Counted from the first letter of the stretch, positions 1 to 7,766 are shown. The stretch is DNA of 16,776 nucleotides from Phycisphaerae bacterium (GCA_030613765.1 JAUWLI010000023.1:1-16776), one strand, 5' to 3'. Notes: generated by a model not told the origin, from the letters alone. Made by a program: numbers and translations.

Positions 1-619
1 CAATGCCAAAAGTAAATTCCGGCTTTGGAGGTTGTGAGGACGGCTTCTGTATAGTATCATCACAGTTTTTACGCCATGTAGTGTAAATTTAAGGAGTGTC
101 TGTGGGTGATATTGAGTAATGATACGGCAGGACTAAAGGACAACAAAACGGCAATATGAAATACACGAGAGCACTGCTTATGGCCCTGCCGGCATTTTTC
201 GGGTAAAAGAGCCGGAAGTCGGGGGCGAAGAGGACATCTGGCTCTGGCGATGGGTGACACAATACACTTTTGGCTGGAAAGGCCGAATCAAATTCACGGC
301 TGAGGAAACTTCTTAAGACCGTCACAACCTGACCATGCTTTTTCCCGGCCGATGCGAAAGGACATGGATTTGTATCTGCTGTTCAACGATTACATCACGG
401 ATGTCGATAGTATCCGGGCCGCCTTTGCTAAGCTGGTTTACCGCTTTTGAAGCCAAAATGCGGCTACCGGCTTTAATGAAAGTACGCAGGATAATCTTAG
501 TGAGTAAATTTACTGTGGATGAGAACACAAAAATGGATGTCTTGGCTACCGAACAAAGGGGTACTTAACAAATCTATTTCGCGAATTCGGCTTGTTTTCG
601 CTCAGCTCAACTCCAGCTT
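1..619. other. unassigned region with short broken open frames
   Basis: No gene here can be assigned to a family. On the + strand there are several short open stretches in different frames. Positions 3-89 are open from the left edge to a TAA. Positions 137-316 give 59 codons between two TAA stops, with no ATG, and include a tryptophan-rich WLWRWVTQYTFGWKG segment. Positions 352-450 give 32 codons from ATG to TGA. A frame ending at 568 reads SKFTVDENTKMDVLATEQ. On the minus strand 322-528 is also open. The pieces are each too short, shift frame and lack clear ribosome binding sites, so this may be a decayed gene or plain non-coding DNA. No terminator is evident downstream of the gene that ends at 620. 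Confidence 0.35.
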
Positions 620-2521
620 TTACTTGTTTATTGTTTTTCTGAGCTTTTGGCTCTCGAAGTTTAGGGGCAGGTTGCTTTCGAACCGGATTGTTAGTTCTTG
701 GTGCAGTCTTTGTTCGGGTACGACAACGTTACGCACAAGGACGTTCCGCTCGTTGGAAACTAAAACACCGATACAGTACTTGGACCAATCAGTTTTTTGG
801 TCGCCCATCCTCACTGGTGGTTTTTCCCGAACGGTCCAAAACCTCCACTCGCCATTTTTGTTGGTTTCTGTTGTGGCCAGCAAGGTACCGTGCGTTTCAT
901 ATTCTCCAAATATTGGTGGATTCACGGTTTTAAGCCAGGTCTGTTCTTTTGCGTCACCCGTCAGGAGATGTACATTGGCGTCCGGCACCGGCTCGCCATT
1001 GGTGTCAACGACCGTGCCGGTAATTTCGAGTAACTGTGCGGGTTCGAGCACAACCTTCAAATCGATGTTGCCGTATGTCTTGGGTTTGAGGTGCAAACGT
1101 TTGTGATGAAAGAATTGGGGAGCGGTATCACGCCGGTCGATGCGATAGTATCCGAAGCCGCCGTATTTTGGAGTTCGTGGCCGCGGCGCATTGAACTGTA
1201 CGACAATTCCGGGGCCTCTGATCGTCTTTGCAGACACCCTGCCGAGGTCAAATTGTCCATTCGCATCGGTTCGGTCGTGAATGAGCAAGTGCTGCTCGCT
1301 CGAAGATGTAACGCGCGGTATTGGCTTCCCATTTGGGTCGGTGACCACACCTCTGATACGTGCGGCGCCCGGCAGCCGGACGATTGTATCGTCAAGCACC
1401 TGACCTGCGGTGAGCGGGTCAAGGTTCATGGTTTCAAATCCGTATTGTTCCGAATACGCCACCAGGAGTAATTGTACCTTGAGGTGGCCGGTATTGATGG
1501 CAAAGCGGCCTTTGTTATCGGTGAAGACGTACTGGTTTTGATCACGATAAAAATCATCTTGAAAGGGCATTCGAATACCAACGATAGCGTTTGTGACAGG
1601 CTTACTGTAGGGACTGATGACTCGGCCCCGCACCACGGCGGCGCGCTGCATCTCGATGGAGACGAAGCGTGTCTGGCCAACAGGGAGCGATATTCTGGGC
1701 GGTCGAATAAAACGGGCCGGCGAAAAGACCATGAGGCGGTACTCACCAGGTGGAATATCGGTGATACCGAAAGTGCCCTCTCCGGCAGAGGTGGTTTTCA
1801 TACGAAAATCACTGTAAAAACCTGGACGGATAATCACATCGGCATCGGCGATAGGTATGCCGTCATCCTTGTCGCGGATAATACCCTTAAGCTGGGCGGG
1901 CTTGTCCAGAACAAGCGTGACATTATCATCCCCGCTTCGAAGGATTTGTAATGGCGCGATGAGTCCATTTGCCCTAATAACAGGCACAGCCTGCCCGATG
2001 AAATGGTTGAGGGGGACAAACTCGAATTTACTATCATCATTTGTTCTGGTCGTCGCGCTATAGCCATAGTTCCCTATGAGTTTAATCGTTGCATTCGGAA
2101 CACTGCGGCCTTGTGAGTTGACAACCTTGCCTCTGATGGGTCGGCTCTGAGGAGTTGGTTTTAATATGACCCGCAGGAAATCAACCTGATCGGGAATGAA
2201 AGTTATGACGTCCCGAATGTATCCGACCTTTGTTACGTAAAGAAAATATGGTATCTCGGCAAAGGGAAGTGTAAGCTGAAACCGGCCTGAAGGATCGGTG
2301 CTTGTTTCCAAGATTTCCCATCCGAACATTCTCCTCAAGAGAACAGTGGATACCTTAATATTTACGTCGGCGACAGGGTTATTCTGATCATCAATGACAC
2401 TACCTGCAATTTGTACGGATCGAACGGGATCAGCCAACTGTGTTGATTGGGCCTTATGAACTGGCCCAATAATAATACAAACATACATTATTATGAAAGA
2501 GATATTTTTTGGCTCGCTCAT
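620..2521 (-). CDS. exported protein of repeated carboxypeptidase-regulatory-like domains
   Basis: This 633-residue protein starts with an export signal (residues about 1-26: short polar start, hydrophobic FIIMYVCIIIG, then a likely cut near HKAQS). The rest is about six repeats beginning near residues 38, 129, 211, 298, 389 and 499. Each opens with a pattern like GxVxDxxGxPVPxAxV (for example GKVVNSQGRSVPNATI and GTVVDTNGEPVPDANV) and continues with a D/N-x-x-G-x-F turn. That is typical of CarboxypepD_reg / transthyretin-like beta-sandwich folds in surface proteins. No peptidase catalytic domain, porin barrel or anchoring motif is visible, so the role is probably structural, adhesive or carbohydrate-binding (inference). 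The start at 2521 is preferred because AAAAAGG lies 8 nt upstream; the same frame stays open to 2647, but that would read through the tRNA. It lies 36 nt after tRNA-Leu with no terminator between, so the two may share a transcript. Confidence 0.85.
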   Translation of the reverse strand: MSEPKNISFIIMYVCIIIGPVHKAQSTQLADPVRSVQIAGSVIDDQNNPVADVNIKVSTVLLRRMFGWEILETSTDPSGRFQLTLPFAEIPYFLYVTKVGYIRDVITFIPDQVDFLRVILKPTPQSRPIRGKVVNSQGRSVPNATIKLIGNYGYSATTRTNDDSKFEFVPLNHFIGQAVPVIRANGLIAPLQILRSGDDNVTLVLDKPAQLKGIIRDKDDGIPIADADVIIRPGFYSDFRMKTTSAGEGTFGITDIPPGEYRLMVFSPARFIRPPRISLPVGQTRFVSIEMQRAAVVRGRVISPYSKPVTNAIVGIRMPFQDDFYRDQNQYVFTDNKGRFAINTGHLKVQLLLVAYSEQYGFETMNLDPLTAGQVLDDTIVRLPGAARIRGVVTDPNGKPIPRVTSSSEQHLLIHDRTDANGQFDLGRVSAKTIRGPGIVVQFNAPRPRTPKYGGFGYYRIDRRDTAPQFFHHKRLHLKPKTYGNIDLKVVLEPAQLLEITGTVVDTNGEPVPDANVHLLTGDAKEQTWLKTVNPPIFGEYETHGTLLATTETNKNGEWRFWTVREKPPVRMGDQKTDWSKYCIGVLVSNERNVLVRNVVVPEQRLHQELTIRFESNLPLNFESQKLRKTINK

Positions 2522-2557
2522 TATCAAAACCTTTTTATATGATTTGAATGGCTCTAC

Positions 2558-2641
2558 TGCGGATGAGAGGAGTCGAACCTCCACGAGCCGAAGCCCACAG
2601 GCACCTGAAGCCTGCGCGTCTGCCAATTCCGCCACATCCGC
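2558..2641 (-). tRNA. tRNA-Leu (anticodon CAG)
   Basis: On the minus strand this 84-nt gene folds as a class II tRNA. The 7-bp acceptor is GCGGATG pairing with CATCCGC, with discriminator A. The anticodon stem is CAGGC/GCCTG around loop TTCAGGT, giving anticodon CAG. There is a long variable arm (GGGCTTCGGCTC type), and a T arm GGAGG/CCTCT with loop TTCGACT. The long variable arm and CAG anticodon identify leucine. The 3' CCA is not encoded (the next bases are GTA). A promoter lies just upstream and an exported-protein gene follows 36 nt downstream. Confidence 0.97.
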
Positions 2642-2653
2642 GGGCAAAGGTTA

Positions 2654-2682
2654 ATTATTAAAGATTCGGGGCGGGTCGTCAA
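2654..2682 (-). promoter_or_regulatory. sigma70-type promoter of tRNA-Leu
   Basis: Reading the minus strand, TTGACG (2682-2677, five of six consensus) is followed by a 17-nt spacer and AATAAT (2659-2654, five of six consensus). Transcription would begin about 6 nt before the tRNA 5' end at 2641. The near-ideal spacing and the position make this the most convincing promoter in the window. It probably also drives the exported-protein gene by read-through. Confidence 0.75.
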
Positions 2683-2811
2683 GTATTTTTGCGCAAAAGC
2701 TCATAAGCTTCAAACCGACCGATAAATTGGGTGGGCCAAATATCGGCGAGTTATTAATAACAATATTAACCGCCATAACAATTATAGCTCTACGGACAAT
2801 TTTGAGGATAG

Positions 2812-2851
2812 TGCGGATAATATCAGAGACGAAGAAGAAAATTTATCCGCA
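2812..2851. repeat. 9-bp perfect inverted repeat in the intergenic region
   Basis: TGCGGATAA (2812-2820) and TTATCCGCA (2843-2851) are exact reverse complements separated by 22 nt of purine-rich sequence. There is no T tract, so it is not an intrinsic terminator. It lies between the divergently transcribed tRNA-Leu unit and the pilus locus, so an operator or an RNA stem is possible. The rest of 2683-2980 holds no other feature I can support. Confidence 0.5.
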
Positions 2852-2980
2852 ACCCAACACAAATCAAAGGTGAGGATAAGCTCGATTTGTACCGGGGGCG
2901 AAACAACAAAATTACACAACCATTTCCGGACCGAACCGGCAAGCATCCCATAAAGGCAGGGGATTGCATAAGGGCGATAT

Positions 2981-3008
2981 TTGGCATTGTCAGTTTTTAT
3001 AGTATATT
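2981..3008 (+). promoter_or_regulatory. candidate sigma70-type promoter for the pilus locus
   Basis: TTGGCA (2981-2986, five of six) is followed by a 16-nt spacer and TATATT (3003-3008, five of six). It would give a leader of roughly 160 nt before the PilB start at 3174. It is the best-matching hexamer pair in this intergenic region by eye. The pilus genes downstream could be transcribed from here. Confidence 0.5.
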
Positions 3009-3173
3009 TTAAATAACGGAATCTTAATGAAGGCCGGAGCCTTACCTGCCGATTTGTCTCTGGGCCTTTGTTAAACAGGCAGAGTTTGCCTTGGCGTATC
3101 ACTCGGGCGCCTGCAGGTTATGGAGAATTTTTAGAGCTGAAATCGAAGTATTTAAAGTATTTGAGGTGATTGA

Positions 3174-4922
3174 ATGCGTCCACAAGCAGTCTCTAAGAGC
3201 CCAACCGAAGAAACAAATCTTCTTTTCGGCGAATCACTTGTCTCCAAAGGTCTCCTGACGCGGAGAGGATTGATCGAAGCGTTAAACGAACAGCGAGAGC
3301 ACGGCGGGCGGCTCGGTGAAGTCCTGCTTCGACTCAAGAAGCTCAGCGAGGAGGACATTACGCACGCGCTGGCGGACTATCTATCAATGGATTACGTTCG
3401 TCTCGATGATATAAGCAAGATAGATATGGAAACCGCCCGAATACTGCCTGAGAACATTTCCAAACGATTCTGCCTTATTCCAATCGGTGAGAAAGACAAC
3501 CATATTATCGTTGCGATGGCCGATCCTCTTAATGTTATAGCTATAGATACAATCGCGCTGAAGATGAAGCGCCAGATTAAAGTGGTGATTAGCTCACCTG
3601 TGGAGATTCGTCATGCAATAGAGACGATTTACCACGGCTCCGACGTCGAAGAACAGCAGCTTCGCGACATCGTGGAGATCGAGATCGGCGGACAGGACGA
3701 TACACTCGAAGCGGAAGGCGAAGCGGAGAACGAAGCGGAAGCGACCAAGCCGCCCGTAATTCGGTTTGTGGACCTTCTTCTAAGCCAGGCGGTAAAAAGC
3801 CGGGCGAGTGACGTTCATATAGAACCTCAGGAAAGATCGATGATAATTCGTATGCGAATTGACGGTGTTCTTCGTGATATGGTCCCTCCGGCCAGGAAGA
3901 TGCAGGCGGCGGTACTAACAAGAATCAAGATTCTATCGGAGATGAATATTGCCGAGCGGAGACTGCCCCAGGACGGCCGATTCAAGATGAAGACTTCGGG
4001 CAGAGATATAGACGTCCGTGTATCGTCAATTCCAACGATATACGGCGAAAAAATAGTTCTTCGAATTCTTGATACATCGTCGGCGAGTCACGATATAGCA
4101 GACTTAGGTTTTGAACCGAAACTTCTTGAAGAGTTTAAGACAATATTGGCACAGCCTCACGGAATCATAATAGTAACCGGCCCGACGGGCAGCGGCAAAA
4201 GCACGACATTATATTCGGCACTGAATTACCTTAAGGACCCGACGAGAAATATTACCACGGTCGAGGACCCCGTTGAATACCGTCTTGCCGGGATTAACCA
4301 GATTCAAATCAAGCACGAAATCAACCTCGATTTTGCGAAATGTCTTCGAGCAATCCTTCGACAAGACCCCGACATAATTCTTGTAGGTGAGATTCGCGAC
4401 AAGGAAACGGTTGAAATAGCAATCAAGGCATCCTTAACAGGCCACCTTGTGTTGAGCACATTCCATACGAATGACGCACCAAGTGCGATAAGCAGACTTA
4501 TGTATATGGGCATTGAGCCGTTTCTGCTGGGCTCCTCTCTGAATTTAGTTATTGCACAGCGTCTTGTAAGAAAGATTTGTGAACACTGCAAAGAGCCGGT
4601 AACGTTAAGTGAAGAAGTCCTGAGGCGTTTACAAATTGATCTCAACCAGAATAAAGGGGCTGTCTTTTACCACGGCAAAGGCTGTAATCTCTGTGGAAAC
4701 ACAGGTTGTATGGGTAGATTGCCCATATTTGAGTTTTTGGTAATGGACAATGACATGCGCGATAAGCTGGTCAACAGAGCCGCTGAGTCTGAAGTAAGAG
4801 CACTGTCACGTCAAAAAGGATACGGAGGATTACTTAGTAGCGGTGTAAGCAAGATGCTTCAGGGGCTAACGACCGCCGAAGAAGTCCTGAGAGTAACATT
4901 TACGGAAGATACATCAGTGTAG
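3174..4922 (+). CDS. pilB: type IV pilus assembly ATPase PilB/GspE
   Basis: This 582-residue cytoplasmic hexameric ATPase powers pilus extension. An N-terminal MshEN/T2SSE_N domain (about residues 17-155, beginning FGESLVSKGLL) is joined by an acidic linker (about 173-192, many Glu/Asp) to the secretion-ATPase core. The core has Walker A GPTGSGKS at 336-343, the Asp-box/Walker B region ending VGEIRD near 404-409, and the His box LVLSTFHTNDA shortly after. A four-cysteine zinc site is visible: C469-x2-C472 and C504-x2-C507, with a further C512. The zinc site and N-domain separate it from the PilT retraction ATPase. GAGGTG lies 5 nt before the ATG. It is 211 nt upstream of the PilC gene. It could equally be called GspE, but the PilMNO genes downstream favour a T4P role. 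Confidence 0.96.
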   Translation: MRPQAVSKSPTEETNLLFGESLVSKGLLTRRGLIEALNEQREHGGRLGEVLLRLKKLSEEDITHALADYLSMDYVRLDDISKIDMETARILPENISKRFCLIPIGEKDNHIIVAMADPLNVIAIDTIALKMKRQIKVVISSPVEIRHAIETIYHGSDVEEQQLRDIVEIEIGGQDDTLEAEGEAENEAEATKPPVIRFVDLLLSQAVKSRASDVHIEPQERSMIIRMRIDGVLRDMVPPARKMQAAVLTRIKILSEMNIAERRLPQDGRFKMKTSGRDIDVRVSSIPTIYGEKIVLRILDTSSASHDIADLGFEPKLLEEFKTILAQPHGIIIVTGPTGSGKSTTLYSALNYLKDPTRNITTVEDPVEYRLAGINQIQIKHEINLDFAKCLRAILRQDPDIILVGEIRDKETVEIAIKASLTGHLVLSTFHTNDAPSAISRLMYMGIEPFLLGSSLNLVIAQRLVRKICEHCKEPVTLSEEVLRRLQIDLNQNKGAVFYHGKGCNLCGNTGCMGRLPIFEFLVMDNDMRDKLVNRAAESEVRALSRQKGYGGLLSSGVSKMLQGLTTAEEVLRVTFTEDTSV

Positions 4923-5072
4923 CGGCCGGGAAGAACGCGCAGATAAAACAGAGTGCAAAAGGACAGATGTTATTTTTGTATTAAACTCAAGCTTTCAGGA
5001 TGCCGAAAGTGAATAGAAGACAACAGGAAGAAAACAATACTCTAAGCGCTATTATTTAAAGGTCCGGTAAGA

Positions 5073-5091
5073 CCGTTAGAAATCATAACGG
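5073..5091 (+). other. stem-loop in the pilB-pilC spacer
   Basis: CCGTTA (5073-5078) and TAACGG (5086-5091) form a perfect 6-bp stem with loop GAAATCA in the 211-nt gap before pilC. No T tract follows, so termination is unlikely. A TATAAT sits at 5109-5114, but I see no matching -35 box at normal spacing. It may be a leader structure or chance. Confidence 0.3.
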
Positions 5092-5133
5092 CTCGGAAAA
5101 CATCATAGTATAATAATTGAAGAAGCAGGGCAA

Positions 5134-6348
5134 ATGAAAAGCTTTATATATGTTGCACGGGATACATCAGGTGGTAAAAAAGAAGGCCACATGCAGGCCG
5201 CCGCCTCCAATGACGTAGTTAACTGGCTTCGGGAACAGGGTTTCACACCAATCTCCATCAAGGAAAGCGCCGTCAAGGCAGCCAGGCAAAAAAAGGTAAA
5301 GGGCCGGAAAAAGCGAATCAAATCAGGTGAGCTGGCAGCGCTTTGCTGGCAGTTGAACACAATGACAGAGGGAGGGATTGCCATCACGTCAGCCCTACAG
5401 GCAATCTCGGAGGACATAGAAAACCTTGCGCTTCAGCAGATTCTTAAACAGATCCTCGAAAAGGTGGAGAGAGGTCAAACATTATCAGACAGTATTGCCG
5501 AACATCCGAAGGTTTTCAACCAGTTAGCTTGCGCGATGATATTAGCAGGTGAAACGAGCGGTAACCTTCCCGACGCACTCCGGCGACTGGCAGAGTATTT
5601 CGACAATCGCGACAAACTGGCGAAAAAGGTCAAGGGGGCGATGGCGTACCCGATCTTCGTATTAGCTTTTATCATTATAATAGTCGTATTCATAATGGCG
5701 TTCGTTGTTCCGCGTTTCCGCGAGATGTTCGACCAAATCGGCGGTAAGCTGCCTGCATTTACGCTGGCATTCATGAACTTTTACGATGTTCTTAAGAACA
5801 ATTTGCTCTTTATAATCGGATTTTCGGTCGTTTTAACCATTTCCACAGTATTTATCTCTAAAACCAAAAAAGGTCATTATTTCTTCAGCAGGCTTGTGCT
5901 GACCCTGCCATTGATGGGCAAGATACTCAGCCAGGCGTTCGTGGCGACTTTCTGCAATACGATGGGAACATTACTTGCGGCAGGCGTGTCAGTTCTTGAG
6001 GTGTTCGACATTCTCTCTACGATGAGCACTAACGATGTTATAAAGACAGCGGTAATCCAAACGCGAGAGAAAATTGTAGCCGGCACAAACCTGTCATCGA
6101 GTATGTCCCAAGCCGGCTTTTTCCCTAACATGGTTGTGAAAATGACGCAGGTCGGTGAAGAAAGCGGTTCACTGCCCAAAGTTCTCGAGAGAACGGCCAT
6201 GTATTATGAGAGAAAGGTCGATTCCACCATAACGACAGTCATGGGTCTGCTCGAGCCGTTGATGATTGTAGTAGTCGGGGCAATTGTATTGGTAGTAGTT
6301 CTTGCACTTTATCTTCCGATATTCTCCATGCAACCGGAAGGCGGTTAA
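5134..6348 (+). CDS. pilC: type IV pilus inner-membrane platform protein PilC/GspF
   Basis: This 404-residue polytopic membrane protein is the platform on which pilins are inserted into the growing fibre, and it couples to PilB. It shows the usual two repeated T2SSF domains. The first has GETSGNLPDALRRLAEYF followed by a membrane segment near 170-195. The second has the matching VGEESGSLPKVLERTAMYYE followed by a membrane segment near 371-396. A further hydrophobic segment lies near 222-242. The N-terminus is soluble and basic (KKVKGRKKR around residues 51-60). Length and domain order match the family. The ribosome site is weak (AGGG close to the ATG). It sits between pilB and the pilin genes, as expected for a T4P/T2SS operon. 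Confidence 0.96.
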   Translation: MKSFIYVARDTSGGKKEGHMQAAASNDVVNWLREQGFTPISIKESAVKAARQKKVKGRKKRIKSGELAALCWQLNTMTEGGIAITSALQAISEDIENLALQQILKQILEKVERGQTLSDSIAEHPKVFNQLACAMILAGETSGNLPDALRRLAEYFDNRDKLAKKVKGAMAYPIFVLAFIIIIVVFIMAFVVPRFREMFDQIGGKLPAFTLAFMNFYDVLKNNLLFIIGFSVVLTISTVFISKTKKGHYFFSRLVLTLPLMGKILSQAFVATFCNTMGTLLAAGVSVLEVFDILSTMSTNDVIKTAVIQTREKIVAGTNLSSSMSQAGFFPNMVVKMTQVGEESGSLPKVLERTAMYYERKVDSTITTVMGLLEPLMIVVVGAIVLVVVLALYLPIFSMQPEGG

Positions 6349-6594
6349 TGCAGGTATCAGATATAAATCAAAAGTTTAGAAACTGATGATTGTAAAAAGA
6401 TTATTGAGGATTGGGTTTATTCAAGCTTTGTGGCGAGAGTCGAATGTCACGGCGGCTTTGCGGGATGAAAAGTAAAATAATCGGCAGTAAAGTCGCTAAT
6501 GAATTTTGTCGATTAAAAGTGCGAGAAACGTGCGTTACCTGCTGTTGCAGGCAAAAGGGTAATTTTTCGAAACTTAGTTTAGGAGAAGTCAAAG

Positions 6595-7017
6595 ATGGAA
6601 AAAAGAAAAGGTTTTACACTGATCGAGCTGATGGTTGTAATCTTCATCGTCGGCATTTTAGCTGCGGTGGCGATTCCGATCATGCGAGGCCGAATTGATG
6701 CGGCCAAGTGGTCTGAAGGCAAGGCAGGTGCCGGCAGTATCCGGACCGCTGCCCGCGCATTCTGTGCAGAGAAGGGCCCCAACTGGGGTGGTGTCTGGGC
6801 CAACGTGACACTGGCCGAACTGGGCTTTACTCTGGTGAGTGCAGCCGACGGCGACGACCTGGACGGCAAGTACTTCACTAATGAAGCCTATGCCGTTGTG
6901 TTTACCGGTTACGATACGTATACGGTGACGGTGACCGCTGTCGCTTCGCTGCGCGTCGACAAGCCCACAAACCCTGCGGTAGTAACGCTGGACCAGAACG
7001 GAACCTGGATCCCGTAA
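6595..7017 (+). CDS. type IV prepilin, copy 1 (major-type pilin)
   Basis: This 140-residue prepilin would form the fibre subunit. It has a short basic leader MEKRKG, the prepilin peptidase cut after G6, then FTLIE with the conserved Glu at mature position 5 and a 20-residue hydrophobic helix ending near AIPIM. The globular part is small and has a single cysteine (C57) in this copy. A good ribosome site AGGAG (6581-6585) lies 9 nt before the ATG. The second pilin, 320 nt downstream, is a close paralogue sharing nearly all of the first 60 residues, plus VWANVT and a DGDDLDG/GDDLDG loop. I found no convincing promoter in the 246 nt upstream, so it is probably read through from pilC. Confidence 0.93.
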   Translation: MEKRKGFTLIELMVVIFIVGILAAVAIPIMRGRIDAAKWSEGKAGAGSIRTAARAFCAEKGPNWGGVWANVTLAELGFTLVSAADGDDLDGKYFTNEAYAVVFTGYDTYTVTVTAVASLRVDKPTNPAVVTLDQNGTWIP

Positions 7018-7035
7018 GGTAGGTAGGACTTGTAC

Positions 7036-7054
7036 TTCACAACTACCGGTAATT
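7036..7054 (+). repeat. first copy of a short block repeated after pilin 2
   Basis: A 19-nt block TTCACAACTACCGGTAATT shortly downstream of pilin 1 recurs with one change at 7785-7803, shortly downstream of pilin 2. It marks the left part of the duplicated post-pilin spacer. Between this block and the 130-nt module, copy 1 has 76 nt (7055-7130) where copy 2 has only 2 nt. Confidence 0.7.
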
Positions 7055-7073
7055 GTGGTGACAAGCTAAACAG

Positions 7074-7102
7074 GTGGGGGTCTTGTATCTCAAGGCCCCC
7101 AC
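7074..7102 (+). terminator. strong hairpin after pilin 1 (attenuator or mRNA 3'-end stabiliser)
   Basis: GTGGGGGTCTTG (7074-7085), loop TATCT, and CAAGGCCCCCAC (7091-7102) form a 12-bp stem with one G-T pair. The following sequence is TTTGCATTATAA, a weak T tract, so termination is probably partial. Placed 57 nt after the pilin 1 stop, it could raise pilin 1 mRNA relative to downstream genes or protect its 3' end. The equivalent position after pilin 2 lacks it. Confidence 0.6.
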
Positions 7103-7130
7103 TTTGCATTATAAAGGGGCACCGGCTTTT

Positions 7131-7260
7131 TGACTCAGGATCGGTAAACACTTTCTGTTTCCAAAACCATTTGCTACAGGGTCTTGCATTTGCCCGGGCC
7201 GTTGGCAAGTGAGGCGGTAATTTTTGCCTATGGTGACTTTCCGGTGTATACTTTAATTAG
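7131..7260 (+). repeat. 130-nt duplicated regulatory module, copy A
   Basis: This spacer before pilin 2 aligns without gaps to 7806-7935, before the minor-pilin genes, at roughly 80% identity by eye. It contains a conserved dyad AAACA-N5-TGTTT (7146-7160) flanked by GG and CC, and ends in a promoter-like TATACTTTAATTAG. The rest of the 320-nt gap 7018-7337 holds the hairpin at 7074-7102 and a leader resembling that of pilin 1. Confidence 0.8.
7224..7252 (+). promoter_or_regulatory. candidate promoter of pilin 2
   Basis: TTGCCT (7224-7229, four of six) is followed by a 17-nt spacer and TATACT (7247-7252, five of six). The same architecture, with TTGGCT and TATACT and the same 17-nt spacing, is conserved in the duplicated module at 7899-7927, which supports function. 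Transcription would start about 80 nt before the pilin 2 ATG. Confidence 0.6.
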
Positions 7261-7337
7261 CAGCGTGATAAACGAATACCGCCCGCGTTCGAGGGCACAA
7301 GAACACACTTTAGAACTTTAGTTTAGTAGAAGCAAAG

Positions 7338-7766
7338 ATGGACAAACGAAAAGGTTTTACACTGATTGAGCTGATGATAGTAATCTTCATCGTCGGCATC
7401 ATGGCGGCAATAGCAATTCCGATAATGCGAGGCCGAATTGATTCGGCCAAGTGGTCGGAAGGCAGGGATGGTGCCGGTACTATCCGCTCTGCGGCACGCG
7501 CGTTCTGTGCCGAAAAGAACCAAGACTGGGGTGGTGTCTGGGCCAACGTGACTTTTGACGACTTAGGCTTTCATACCGTGAATGGAGCCAACGGCGACGA
7601 CCTGGACGGCACGTTCTTCACTAATGAATGTTATGTCTTTGCGTTTACGGCCTACAATACGTATACGATTACAGTAACCGCCGCCTCTTCACTGCACGCC
7701 AAAAGGCCTACGACGCCTTCAGTCGTAACGCTGGATCAGGACGGCAACTGGACCGAAATTCCGTAA
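7338..7766 (+). CDS. type IV prepilin, copy 2 (paralogous major-type pilin)
   Basis: This 142-residue paralogue of the preceding pilin has leader MDKRKG, a cut after G6, FTLIE with Glu at mature position 5, and a hydrophobic helix followed by IPIMRGRIDSAKWSEG. The two proteins are nearly identical over the N-terminal 60 residues and diverge in the C-terminal half. This copy has a second cysteine (C98, in TNECYVF) besides C57, so an intramolecular disulfide is possible only here. The ribosome site is AGTAG where copy 1 has AGGAG, in otherwise similar leaders, suggesting weaker translation. It has its own candidate promoter. Whether both pilins enter one fibre or are used alternately cannot be told from sequence. 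Confidence 0.93.
   Translation: MDKRKGFTLIELMIVIFIVGIMAAIAIPIMRGRIDSAKWSEGRDGAGTIRSAARAFCAEKNQDWGGVWANVTFDDLGFHTVNGANGDDLDGTFFTNECYVFAFTAYNTYTITVTAASSLHAKRPTTPSVVTLDQDGNWTEIP

Noticed and set aside
519..1951. Long + strand open frames of 195, 126 and 159 codons at 519-1106, 1091-1471 and 1472-1951
   Set aside because: They lie antisense to the exported protein, whose repeat motifs and signal peptide are clear. Their translations show no domain pattern or ribosome sites.
2522..2647. N-terminal extension of the exported protein to an ATG-type start at 2647
   Set aside because: The extra 42 residues would be translated from the tRNA-Leu gene itself. A ribosome site and signal peptide support the start at 2521.
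2558..2825. attL/attR pair of an integrated element at the tRNA-Leu 3' end
   Set aside because: Only seven bases (TGCGGAT) recur nearby, and there is no integrase or second copy of the tRNA end in the window.
2782..3102. 106-codon minus strand open frame in the intergenic region
   Set aside because: No family resemblance and no good ribosome site; it spans the inverted repeat and the candidate pilus promoter, so it is probably chance.
6349..6594. Sigma54 or sigma70 promoter in front of pilin 1
   Set aside because: No GG-N10-GC element and no hexamer pair with normal spacing could be found. The small CCTGC/GCAGG hairpin at 6538-6551 is too weak to interpret.
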